Source: Betaproteobacteria bacterium Ga0077527
Lineage (GTDB): Bacteria > Pseudomonadota > Gammaproteobacteria > Burkholderiales > SG8-41
Length of the DNA: 64,000 nt
Assembly: GCA_001464815.1 (NCBI GenBank)
Contig: LNDW01000024.1
Location: forward strand, 130,712 to 194,711
Direction of reading: 5' to 3'
Part shown: positions 20,831 through 28,832 of the stretch, one piece after another
How positions within the stretch are numbered: the first letter of the stretch is position 1
Layout: each line of letters starts with the position of its first letter
The notes under the pieces: generated by a model
Database searches by the model: none
What the model was told of the DNA's origin: nothing
Seen by the model: the letters and a program-made list of their open reading frames with translations, nothing else
Translations under genes and position numbers: made by a program

Positions 20831-20836
20831 TCCGCC

Positions 20837-21982
20837 ATGATCCGCGACCCCGAATCCTTCACCATCCTGCTCGATACGCTGCAGCGCTTTGTCCGCGACA
20901 AGCTGATTCCGCGCGAGGCTGAAGTCACCGAGACCGACGAAATTCCCGCCGACATCCTTGCCGCGATGCGCGAGCTGGGCCTGTTTGGCCTGACCATTCC
21001 CGAGGAATACGGCGGCCTCGGTCTCACCACCGAGGAGGAAGTGCTGACCTCGATGGCCGTGTGTTACGCCTCGCCGGTGTTCCGCTCGCGCTTCGGCACC
21101 AATACCGGCATCGGCTCACAGGGCATCGTCATCGACGGCACGCCGGAACAGAAAAAGAAATACCTGCCGCGGCTGGCTGCCGGCGAGATCACCGGTTCCT
21201 TCGCGCTGACCGAGCCCGAAGCCGGTTCGGATGCAGGCTCGCTGCGCACCACCGCCAAACGCGACGGCGATTCTTACGTGATCAACGGCAGCAAGCGCTA
21301 TATCACCAATGCTCCTGAAGCCGACGTGTTCACGCTGATGGCGCGCACCGACCTGAATTCGAAAGACGCCAAGGGGGTTTCCGCCTTCATCGTCGAACGC
21401 CACACACCGGGTCTGACTGTCGGCCCTTATGACAAAAAAATGGGCCAGCGCGGTTCACATACCGCCGACGTGATTTTCGACAACGTGCGTGTGCCGGCGG
21501 CCAGCATCATCGGCGGTCAGGAAGGCATGGGCTTCAAGACCGCGATGAAAGTGCTCGACAAGGCGCGGCTCAACATCGCGGCCGTCTGCACCGGCGCCGC
21601 GGAACGCCTGCTGGATGAGGCCTTGAACTACGCCAAAGAACGCCAGCAGTTCGGCAAACCCATCGCCGAGTTCCAGCTGGTGCAGGCGATGCTCGCCGAC
21701 TCCAAGGCCGAGGTCTACGCCGCGCGCAGCATGGTGCTCGAAGCCGCGCGCAAGAAAGACAGCGGTGCCAGCATCACCATGGAAGCCTCCTGCGCCAAGC
21801 TGTTCTGCGCCGAGATGGTCGGCCGTGTCGCTGACCGCGCGGTGCAGATCCACGGCGGCGCGGGTTACATGCAGGCTTCAGCGGTGGAGCGGCTGTATCG
21901 TGATGTGCGGCTGTTCAGACTCTACGAAGGCACCAGCCAGATTCAGCAGCTGGTGATTGCGCGGCATTTGCTGAAAAGCTGA
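20837..21982 (+). CDS. Acyl-CoA dehydrogenase
   Basis: 381 residues, full length. FAD enzyme making the alpha-beta double bond in an acyl-CoA thioester. The N-terminal helical domain (IPEEYGGLGLT), the FAD/substrate motif ALTEPEAGSDAGSLRT and the C-terminal ERQQFGKPIAEFQ are present. The catalytic glutamate position reads LYEGTSQIQQ, so Glu is in the standard short-chain/medium-chain place. The AQVIHGGAGYM-type segment near 335 is normal (VQIHGGAGYM). It is co-transcribed with the receptor upstream; a 153-base gap follows. Confidence 0.92.
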   Translation: MIRDPESFTILLDTLQRFVRDKLIPREAEVTETDEIPADILAAMRELGLFGLTIPEEYGGLGLTTEEEVLTSMAVCYASPVFRSRFGTNTGIGSQGIVIDGTPEQKKKYLPRLAAGEITGSFALTEPEAGSDAGSLRTTAKRDGDSYVINGSKRYITNAPEADVFTLMARTDLNSKDAKGVSAFIVERHTPGLTVGPYDKKMGQRGSHTADVIFDNVRVPAASIIGGQEGMGFKTAMKVLDKARLNIAAVCTGAAERLLDEALNYAKERQQFGKPIAEFQLVQAMLADSKAEVYAARSMVLEAARKKDSGASITMEASCAKLFCAEMVGRVADRAVQIHGGAGYMQASAVERLYRDVRLFRLYEGTSQIQQLVIARHLLKS

Positions 21983-22135
21983 CGCGCTCTCAATTGGCGA
22001 GGTTTAGTCGCCGATCAGTACTTTTGATGTCCACGAAGCGGCACCTGCACAGACGTCGCTGAGGGCCTGCCCTAAAATGAAGCGCATGCAGGTGTGACGC
22101 CTGCAGATTACGCCCACATCTGTCGAGGAATTGCC
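21983..22135 (+). promoter_or_regulatory. Intergenic gap with candidate -10 before the first carboxyltransferase
   Basis: This gap breaks the otherwise tight operon. It holds TAAAAT at 22073-22078 (CCTAAAATGAAG), a possible -10 without clear -35, a GCATGCAGGTGTGACGCCTGC stretch with partial symmetry, and GAGGAA at 22125-22130 that fits the GTG start at 22136. It may contain an internal promoter for the carboxyltransferase part. Confidence 0.35.
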
Positions 22136-23671
22136 GTGGCATTCGAAAAACTGATCGAAGATTTCAAGCTAAGAACCGATGAAGCCCTGGGCATGGGCGG
22201 GCCGGAGAAGCTGGCCAAGCGCAAAGCCGAAGGCCATCTCAATGCGCGCGAGCGCATCGATTACCTGATCGATGACGGTTCGTTCATCGAATCCGGCCGC
22301 TTCGCGCGCAGCAACCGGCCCGAGGTCAAGCACAAGACGCCGGCCGACGGCAAGGTGGCCGGCTTCGCCAAAATCGACGGCCGCGACATCGCGCTGGTGT
22401 CGAATGACTTCACCGTGCTCGGTGCTTCGAGCGCGGTGATCAACATGAAAAAGATCAAGCATGTGAAGCAGACCGCGAGCAAGCGTGGCATGCCGCTGGT
22501 GATGCTGGGTGAATCCTCGGGCGCGCGTATGCCCGACCGCATGGGTTCGGCTGGCCGCGCGATCATCGCGCAGGATCCGACCGAGTATCAGCGCCTGCGC
22601 GAATCGCCCTGGTGTTCGGCATTGCTCGGGCAATGCTACGGTTCCTCGACCTGGTATTCGGCGATGTCGGATTTCGTGGTGATGCGCAAGGGCGCGATCA
22701 TGGCCATCGCCAGCCCCAATGTGACCTCGATCGCGATCAACAAGCCGATCGAGGCCGAAGACCTCGGCGGCTGGAAGCTGCTGACGGGTGTATCGGGTCT
22801 CGCCGACATGGCGGTGGACACCGACGAGCAGGCGATGGACGCGATCAAGAAGTTTTTGTCCTACCTGCCCAGCCACAACATGCAGCCGCCACCTGAATAT
22901 CCGGTGGCTGAAGGCTCGGATGACTCCTGCAAGAACATTTTCGACATCCTGCCGGAGTCACGCAACAAGGTGTACGACGTGCGCAAGATCATCGCCGCCG
23001 TTGCCGACAAGGATTCGCTGTTCGAGCTGAAGGAACGCTTCGGCAAATCGATCTCCACCGTGCTCGCGCGTGTTGACGGCAAGACCACCGGCTTCATTGC
23101 CAACAATCCGCTGTTCAAGGGTGGCGCGCTGGATGCCGATGCGGTGCAGAAGGTCATCAGCTTCATGGTGCTCTGTGACTCCTTCAATGTGCCGCTGGTA
23201 TTCCTGGTCGATGTGCCGGGCTTCCTGATTGGTGTCGAAGGCGAAATCCGCGGCATGCCGGGCAAGGTCATCAACTGGATGAACGCGATGTCGCAGGTCA
23301 CCGTGCCCAAGATCACCGTCATCATGCGCAAGGACTATGGTCAGGCCTATATCAACATGGCCGGCGGCAAGGGTGCCGACGAAGTTGCAGTGTGGCCGAC
23401 GGCCGATCTCGGCTTCATGGATCCGGCGGTGTCGGTCAACGTGCTCTATGGCGTGCGCCAGCAGGACGATCCGGAGAAGTTCGCCAAACTCAAGGCTGAA
23501 GTCGAACGCGACACCTCGGCCTGGGGCCTGGCGGAGTTGTACGAGGCCCAGCATGTGCTCGACCCGCGCGACACCCGCGACTGGCTCAAACGCACGCTGG
23601 AAATCCATCGCAAGGGCATGAAAAATGGTGTCGGCGAACATTTGCTGCGCAACTGGCCGACGAGTTACTGA
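22136..23671 (+). CDS. Acyl-CoA carboxylase-type carboxyltransferase, paralogue 1
   Basis: 511 residues from the GTG at 22136. The frame is open from 22094, but the paralogue at 24707 begins MAFEELIKT and this one VAFEKLIED, and GAGGAA lies five bases upstream. It has both crotonase-like halves of a biotin-dependent carboxyltransferase: N-half with GGPEKLAKRKAEGHLNARER and GESSGARM, C-half with DVPGFLIGVEGE and a conserved WPTSY end. Relatives are beta subunits of propionyl-CoA or similar carboxylases, and decarboxylases such as MmdA. No biotin carboxylase or biotin carrier gene is nearby, so its partner is unknown. Confidence 0.88.
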   Translation: MAFEKLIEDFKLRTDEALGMGGPEKLAKRKAEGHLNARERIDYLIDDGSFIESGRFARSNRPEVKHKTPADGKVAGFAKIDGRDIALVSNDFTVLGASSAVINMKKIKHVKQTASKRGMPLVMLGESSGARMPDRMGSAGRAIIAQDPTEYQRLRESPWCSALLGQCYGSSTWYSAMSDFVVMRKGAIMAIASPNVTSIAINKPIEAEDLGGWKLLTGVSGLADMAVDTDEQAMDAIKKFLSYLPSHNMQPPPEYPVAEGSDDSCKNIFDILPESRNKVYDVRKIIAAVADKDSLFELKERFGKSISTVLARVDGKTTGFIANNPLFKGGALDADAVQKVISFMVLCDSFNVPLVFLVDVPGFLIGVEGEIRGMPGKVINWMNAMSQVTVPKITVIMRKDYGQAYINMAGGKGADEVAVWPTADLGFMDPAVSVNVLYGVRQQDDPEKFAKLKAEVERDTSAWGLAELYEAQHVLDPRDTRDWLKRTLEIHRKGMKNGVGEHLLRNWPTSY

Positions 23672-23680
23672 GAAGTAAAG

Positions 23681-23706
23681 CCGTCATTCCGGCGCAATAA
23701 AGCCGG
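23681..23706. repeat. Partial CGTCATTCCGGCG-type repeat
   Basis: CCGTCATTCCGGCGCAATAA followed by AGCCGGAGTC forms a small stem (CCGGC/GCCGG). It resembles the dispersed CGTCATTCCGGCG elements of many proteobacteria. It lies just after the carboxyltransferase stop, and a degenerate relative is found at 26345-26392. Confidence 0.5.
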
Positions 23707-23728
23707 AGTCAGGCAGGAGGAGGAAAAC

Positions 23729-24691
23729 ATGCGATATCAAATCCTGTGTGCTGCGGCATTGGCTGCTATGGCAGCAGTGCCGGCATTGGCGCAGAACTAT
23801 CCGGCACGCCCGGTGCGTTTCATCGTACCCTTCGCGCCCGGCGGCAACACCGACGTGCAGGGCCGGCTGATCGCGATGAAGCTGTCGGAAAAGTGGGGCC
23901 AGCAGGTGGTTGTCGACAACCGCGCCGGAGCGGGTGGCACGCTGGGCGTGGAAATGCTGGCCAAGGCGCCTGCCGACGGCTACACCATGGCGCTGGCGTC
24001 CTTCGGCAACATTCTTGTCGGTCCCAGCCTGTTTCCGAAACTGGCCTATGACCCGCTGAAAGACCTCGCGCCACTGGTCCTGGTGTCGCAGCCGCCGGGG
24101 CTGCTGGTGGTCCATCCCGCGCTGCCGGTGAAAACCGTCGCCGACTTCATCAGCTTCGGCAAGGCCAATCCGGGCAAGCTCAACTACGGTTCCGCCGGCA
24201 ACGGCACCTGGAACCATCTCTTCGCCGAACACTTCAAGGCGCTCACCGGCGTGCAGATGACGCACATCCCGTACAAGGGTGCCAATCTCGCGGTGACCGA
24301 TGTCATGAGCGGGCAGATCCAGGTGTCGTTTGCGCCGTTTCCGGCGGCAGTGCCGCAAATCAAGGCCGGACGTGTACGCGTACTCGGCGTGACTTCCGCG
24401 CAGCGCTCGCCGGTGCTGCCCGATGTGCCGACCATCGCCGAGTCCGGCCTGCCCGGTTATTCCGCGGCGACCTGGTTCGCGATGCTGGCGCCAGCCCAGA
24501 CGCCGCAGCCGCTGATCCGGAAAATCAACGCCGATGCCAATGCCGTGCTCAAGCTGCCTGAAGTGAAGGCTGCCTTTGCGGCCGATGGCACCGAACCGGC
24601 CGGCGGCACGCCGGAGCAGTTGCGCGAATCCATGCGCAGCGGCATCGCGCAGTGGGGCAAGCTGGTGCGCGAGCTGGGTATCAAACTCTGA
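23729..24691 (+). CDS. Bug/TctC-type periplasmic substrate receptor
   Basis: 320 residues. Signal peptide 1-22 (ALAQ at the end), ligand loops PFAPGGNTD at 34-42 and VDNRAGAGG at 62-70, and THIPYKGAN. The ribosome site GGAGGAGG is strong. It lies between two paralogous carboxyltransferase genes, 15 bases before the second, which ties the ligand to a compound that is later carboxylated or decarboxylated as a CoA ester. It is clearly a different paralogue from the receptor at 19862 and may recognise a related compound. Confidence 0.9.
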   Translation: MRYQILCAAALAAMAAVPALAQNYPARPVRFIVPFAPGGNTDVQGRLIAMKLSEKWGQQVVVDNRAGAGGTLGVEMLAKAPADGYTMALASFGNILVGPSLFPKLAYDPLKDLAPLVLVSQPPGLLVVHPALPVKTVADFISFGKANPGKLNYGSAGNGTWNHLFAEHFKALTGVQMTHIPYKGANLAVTDVMSGQIQVSFAPFPAAVPQIKAGRVRVLGVTSAQRSPVLPDVPTIAESGLPGYSAATWFAMLAPAQTPQPLIRKINADANAVLKLPEVKAAFAADGTEPAGGTPEQLRESMRSGIAQWGKLVRELGIKL

Positions 24692-24706
24692 CCGGGTATA
24701 AACAGC

Positions 24707-26239
24707 ATGGCCTTTGAAGAACTGATCAAGACACTCGACGAACGCAAGCGCCGCGCGCTGGCCATGGGCGGGCCGGAAAAACTTGCCGAACGCAAGGCGC
24801 AGGGCCTGCTCAACGCGCGCGAGCGCTTGGACCGCCTGTTCGATGCCGGCAGCTTTCTGGAGTCCGGACTGCACAGCGTATCGAGCCGCCCCGAGGACAA
24901 ACAATCAACGCCGGCCGACGGCAAGGTCGCCGGCTACGGCCGCGTCAATGGCCGCGAGGTCGCCGCGGTTTCCAACGACTTCACCGTCAAGGGTGCTTCC
25001 AGCGCGCAGATCAACATCAAGAAGCTGAAGCAGATGAAGGCCGTCGCCAAAAAGCGCGGCATCCCGCTGGTCTTCCTCGGTGAATCCACCGGCGCACGTA
25101 TGCCCGACGTGATGGGTGCGGGCTCAATCGGCTCCAAGGACGATCCTCAGGAATACCTGCGCATGCGCGAAGTGCCCTGGGCTGCAGGTGTGCTCGGCCA
25201 CTGCTACGGTTCCTCGGCCTGGTACGGCTCGATGTCGGATTTTTGCGTGATGCGCAAGGGCGCGATCATGGCGGTGTCCAGCCCGCGGCTGATCTCGATG
25301 GCCACCGGCAAGCAGTGTGACGGCGAGGAGCTCGGCGGCTGGCGTGTGCACTCCGAGATCAGCGGCCTGGTTGACCAGGTGGTCGATACCGACGAGCAGG
25401 CCATCGACGCGATCAAGCAGTTCCTGTCCTATCTGCCGGCGCATAACATGGAGGCGCCGCCCGAGTACGACGTGCCTACCGGTTCCGATGAGGCGATCAG
25501 GGACGTGATGTCGCTGATCCCGGAATCGAACAACCAGGTCTACGACATGCGCAAGGTGATCCGCTGCATCGTCGACCGCGATTCGATGTTCGAGATGAAG
25601 TCACGCTTCGGCCGCACGCTGGTCACGGCACTGGCGCGGCTGGATGGCAAGTCGGTGGGCATCATCGCCAACAATCCGCTGTACAAGGGTGGCGCGATCG
25701 ACGCCGATGCCTGCCGCAAGGTCCAGGCATTTTTTGTGTTGTGTGATTCCTTCAACATCCCGATCGTGATGCTGGTGGATCAGCCCGGTTTCCTGATCGG
25801 CATGGAAGGCGAGCAGCAGGGCGTCACCGGCAAGGTGATGAACTGGCTCAATGCGATGACACTGGTCACGGTGCCGAAGATTTCGGTGATCCTGCGCAAG
25901 AGCTATGGGCTGGCAGTGTCCAATATGGGCGCCGGCGGCAACACCGACGAACTGGCGTGCTGGCTTACTGCTGAAATCAGTTTCATGAAACCGGACTTTG
26001 GCGCCAAGGTGGTGTTTGGCGTGGATCCCGAAAAAGAGCCGGAAAAATTCAGGGAAGCCGTCGCAAAGATGTCCAAGGGCACCTCGCCCTACGACATGGC
26101 GGCGATCTACACCGCGCAGGATGTCATTGATCCACGCGACACCCGCGGCTGGCTGATCCGCATGCTCGATGTTCATCGCATGCGCATGAACAACGGCGTG
26201 GGGCAGCATCTGATGCGTACCTGGCCGACGAGCTTCTAA
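24707..26239 (+). CDS. Acyl-CoA carboxylase-type carboxyltransferase, paralogue 2
   Basis: 510 residues, co-linear with paralogue 1 over its whole length: both share GGPEKLA.RKA.G.LNARER, TPADGKVAG, SNDFTV.GASSA, GESTGARM/GESSGARM and the WPTS(Y/F) terminus. The acyl-CoA pocket region differs (VDQPGFLIGMEGEQ here, VDVPGFLIGVEGE there), as does the GAGGNTDEL loop, where paralogue 1 has GGKGADEV. The two may form a mixed hexamer or serve different substrates. No biotin-carrying partner is encoded here. An intrinsic terminator lies 67 bases downstream. Confidence 0.9.
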   Translation: MAFEELIKTLDERKRRALAMGGPEKLAERKAQGLLNARERLDRLFDAGSFLESGLHSVSSRPEDKQSTPADGKVAGYGRVNGREVAAVSNDFTVKGASSAQINIKKLKQMKAVAKKRGIPLVFLGESTGARMPDVMGAGSIGSKDDPQEYLRMREVPWAAGVLGHCYGSSAWYGSMSDFCVMRKGAIMAVSSPRLISMATGKQCDGEELGGWRVHSEISGLVDQVVDTDEQAIDAIKQFLSYLPAHNMEAPPEYDVPTGSDEAIRDVMSLIPESNNQVYDMRKVIRCIVDRDSMFEMKSRFGRTLVTALARLDGKSVGIIANNPLYKGGAIDADACRKVQAFFVLCDSFNIPIVMLVDQPGFLIGMEGEQQGVTGKVMNWLNAMTLVTVPKISVILRKSYGLAVSNMGAGGNTDELACWLTAEISFMKPDFGAKVVFGVDPEKEPEKFREAVAKMSKGTSPYDMAAIYTAQDVIDPRDTRGWLIRMLDVHRMRMNNGVGQHLMRTWPTSF

Positions 26240-26263
26240 GTGTAAGTATCAAAATGAAAGTCT

Positions 26264-26289
26264 CCCTCGCCCCGCTTGCGGGGAGAGGG
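26264..26289. repeat. REP-like hairpin (CCCTCGCCCC...GGGGAGAGGG)
   Basis: Ten-base arms 26264-26273 and 26280-26289 pair at nine positions around GCTTGC, followed by TTGGGGTGAGGGG. This is the common proteobacterial repeat of the form CCCTCTCCCC-GGGGAGAGGG-TTGGGGTGAGGG. It sits between the carboxyltransferase stop and the terminator. Confidence 0.7.
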
Positions 26290-26305
26290 TTGGGGTGAGG
26301 GGCTT

Positions 26306-26331
26306 GGCGCAGTCTTTTGTTGCGCCTTTTT
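26306..26331 (+). terminator. Rho-independent terminator of the AcnX/carboxyltransferase operon
   Basis: Stem GGCGCA (26306-26311), loop of nine, TGCGCC (26321-26326), then TTTTT. It is positioned after the second carboxyltransferase and marks the end of the 10-kb run that begins at 16170. Confidence 0.7.
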
Positions 26332-26344
26332 AATCTCTCGTCGC

Positions 26345-26392
26345 CATTCCGTACTCCTCCAAGTGGACCTCCTTCGGAGGCGCGCCGGAATG
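26345..26392. repeat. Degenerate CATTCCG...CGGAATG inverted repeat
   Basis: CATTCCG at 26345-26351 and CGGAATG at 26386-26392 form the outer arms. Inside, CCTCC-TTC-GGAGG makes a second small hairpin. It belongs to the same family as the CGTCATTCCGGCG element at 23681. Confidence 0.5.
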
Positions 26393-26461
26393 ACGCCATG
26401 GTATTAAATGACGGCACGGCATTTTCAGCCAATAATGTCGGTCCCCACCGAAAGCTCAGCC

Positions 26462-27577
26462 ATGAAATCCAAAGACAGCAATCTCACAATTCGTTCCGTT
26501 GAAGCCATTCCCGTGGTGGTGCCGCTGCTGCACCCGATCAAATGGGCGCGCGGCGAGATCAAGGACATCGACAATGTCATCATCATTGTCACCCTGTCCG
26601 ACGGCACCCAGGGCATTGCCGATGCGCCGCCGCGGCCGACCATCTATGGTGAGACCCAGCAATCCATCGTTACCATCGTCCGTGACCATTTCGCGCCGAA
26701 GGTGAAAGGGCTCAACGCTTTTGATCTGACCGGACTGTGGGCGGTGTTCGACCAATACGCCGGCAACCCCGCAGCCAAGTCGGCGATCGACATGGCCCTT
26801 TACGATGCCCAGGCCAAACACCTCGGCATCACCTGCGCCGAACTGCTCGGCGGCACACCCAAGGCGCTGCCGGTGAATCGCCGGCTGATGCTGGGCTCGA
26901 ACAAGGACATGCTGTCGGAGGCCGAACGCATGATCAAGCGTTACGGCTTCAAGGCCTGGAAGGTCAAATGCGGCATCGACAAAAAGCGCGACATCGCGCT
27001 GCTGCGCGCGCTGCGCAAGCTGGTCGGTGACGATCACGAGATCACCATTGACTGCAACCAGGGTTATTCCGCGCAGGACCTGCTCGAGACCGCACCGTAT
27101 TTCGAGGAAGTGAATGTCGCGCTGATCGAAGAGCCGATTCCGGCACGCGACGGCCCGGGCAAGCGCTTCTGCGCCGAACGCACCACGGTGCCGATTTCCG
27201 GTGACGATTCCTGCATGACACCGGACGACGTGCTGCACGAACTGAAACTTGGCGGCATCCGCGCGCTGGTGATCAAGTGCGCACGCACCGGCTATACGCG
27301 TTCGCGGCAGGTTCTGGCACTGGCGCAGTCGTACTACACGCCGGCGCACAATGGCACCCAGGCCGACATGCAGATTGGTTGTGTCGGCGCCGCGCATTTC
27401 GCCAGCACCTATCGTACGCCGCATGCGCACGAGTTCTCCAGCTTCATCGATGCCAGGGACCATGTGGCCAACGAGGATCCGGTGATCAAGGGCGGATTGT
27501 TGCAACTGCCCGCAGGGCCGGGCATCGGCATGACCCTCGATGCGCGCAAGATGAAGCGTTATCGTATTGATTTATAA
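26462..27577 (+). CDS. Enolase-superfamily enzyme, muconate-lactonizing/MLE-like
   Basis: 371 residues from the ATG at 26462; upstream in-frame starts fall in the repeat-rich gap. An N-terminal capping domain (1-130) and a TIM barrel. Catalytic K167 and K169 (WKVKC), metal ligands near D197 (DCNQ), E223/E224 (EEPIP), D248 (SGDDS) and the second-strand K272 (VIKCARTG) match the MLE subgroup. Such enzymes cycloisomerise, racemise or dehydrate carboxylates. The lysine pair argues against a mandelate-racemase His-Asp pair. Substrate is unknown. It stands after the operon terminator, so it likely has its own promoter, and precedes the LpxR-like gene by 12 bases. Confidence 0.87.
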   Translation: MKSKDSNLTIRSVEAIPVVVPLLHPIKWARGEIKDIDNVIIIVTLSDGTQGIADAPPRPTIYGETQQSIVTIVRDHFAPKVKGLNAFDLTGLWAVFDQYAGNPAAKSAIDMALYDAQAKHLGITCAELLGGTPKALPVNRRLMLGSNKDMLSEAERMIKRYGFKAWKVKCGIDKKRDIALLRALRKLVGDDHEITIDCNQGYSAQDLLETAPYFEEVNVALIEEPIPARDGPGKRFCAERTTVPISGDDSCMTPDDVLHELKLGGIRALVIKCARTGYTRSRQVLALAQSYYTPAHNGTQADMQIGCVGAAHFASTYRTPHAHEFSSFIDARDHVANEDPVIKGGLLQLPAGPGIGMTLDARKMKRYRIDL

Positions 27578-27589
27578 GGAAATTTTTGC

Positions 27590-28639
27590 ATGTTCCTGAG
27601 GCGCTGCGTCAGACTGGCTGCGATCATGCTGGGTCTGGCCAGCACGCCGGCGGCGGCGCAGGGCATTGACGGCGCGCGTGACTGCATCAAGGATCCGCGC
27701 GGCAACGAGCTGCAGTTCTTCATTGAGAACGATTCCTTCGGCTCCAGTGACCAGTACTACACCAATGGCCTCAAATTTGGCGTCGGCGTACGCGGTGAAT
27801 GTTTGTACGGTTTTTTCAAAAGGCCTTCCGACGAACTGCTGAAGAAAATCCGTGAGCTGGGCGGTTCCGACATCGGCAAGGCCAGCAACTTCGGGCTGTT
27901 CATCGGCCAGAACATGTATACGCCGCGCGATATCACCGTCGCCGCGCCGCAACCCTTCGACCGGCCCTGGGCAGCCTGGGCCTATATCGGCACCGTGGCG
28001 CAGGTGGTGACCGACCAGCGTCTGCACACCGTCGAAGTCGATCTCGGTTTTGTCGGACCACCGGCGCTGGGCAAACAGGTGCAGACCTTCTGGCATGAAC
28101 AGGTGGTCGATGCGCCGACCCCGATGGGCTGGGGCAATCAGATCCGCGCCGAGCCCGGCATCCTGCTCACCTATGTACACAAGCGCCGCATCGGTGATGC
28201 CGACGGCCTGCAACTGATCCCGCATGCCGGATTCAGCACCGGCACCATCATGACCCACATCCGTGCCGGCGGCCTGCTGCGTTATGGCCGGCGCATGACC
28301 GGCTTCGGTCCCGACGGCATCGAGCCCGGCGGCGCGATGCTGAAAAACACCCGCGTTGATGACGGCACCGGTGGCGACTGGGAGTGGTTTGTGTTCGGCG
28401 GCGTCGATGCCCGCCTGGTCGGCCATAACATCTTTCTCGACGGTTCGCTGTTCCGCGACGGCCCCGGCGTGCAGCGCCGCGACCATGTGCATGACTTCAT
28501 CAGCGGTCTGTCCATGCGCATCGACCGTGTGCGTTTTTCAGTCACGCGCGTCAAGCGCAGTGAAGAATTCCGCACGCCGGTCAGCAGCGGGGGGAAGCAG
28601 CGCTTTTACTCGATCAATGTGGGGTACGAGTTTCGCTGA
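27590..28639 (+). CDS. LpxR-like outer-membrane lipid A deacylase (DUF2219)
   Basis: 349 residues with a signal peptide (1-24, ends AAAQ). The mature N-terminus carries the family signature FFIENDSFGSSDQYYTNG, with N47 and D48 at the place of the LpxR active-site Asn/Asp. A downstream FWHEQV...QIRAEPG provides the His and Glu. LpxR removes the 3' acyloxyacyl chain of lipid A at the outer leaflet, and the beta-strand-rich C-terminus ending in Phe-Arg fits a 12-strand barrel. Its place in a catabolic neighbourhood is unexplained. Enzymatic identity is by family only. Confidence 0.82.
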   Translation: MFLRRCVRLAAIMLGLASTPAAAQGIDGARDCIKDPRGNELQFFIENDSFGSSDQYYTNGLKFGVGVRGECLYGFFKRPSDELLKKIRELGGSDIGKASNFGLFIGQNMYTPRDITVAAPQPFDRPWAAWAYIGTVAQVVTDQRLHTVEVDLGFVGPPALGKQVQTFWHEQVVDAPTPMGWGNQIRAEPGILLTYVHKRRIGDADGLQLIPHAGFSTGTIMTHIRAGGLLRYGRRMTGFGPDGIEPGGAMLKNTRVDDGTGGDWEWFVFGGVDARLVGHNIFLDGSLFRDGPGVQRRDHVHDFISGLSMRIDRVRFSVTRVKRSEEFRTPVSSGGKQRFYSINVGYEFR

Positions 28640-28832
28640 AGGTTCGCGCCGCGAAATTCCGTGCCCGATTTTTGCAATACTTTTTGCACAAGTTTCCGAG
28701 TTCATACACAAGTAGAATCAAATGCGGAATTTTTCCTGCGGCATGGCCATGTGTGATTGCAAGACCTGAATCCCGGACTTTTTCCCATGACTCTCCTTCG
28801 ATGAGCCTCTTTGACGTCCCGCGCCGGCCCAA
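28640..28832. other. AT-richer gap before the AraC regulator
   Basis: 193 bases with a lower GC content than the flanks. AAATTCCG (28654-28661) and CGGAATTT (28725-28732) are complementary arms about 63 bases apart, and TAGAAT at 28713-28718 could be a -10. No coding frame with family features was seen. Confidence 0.35.
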
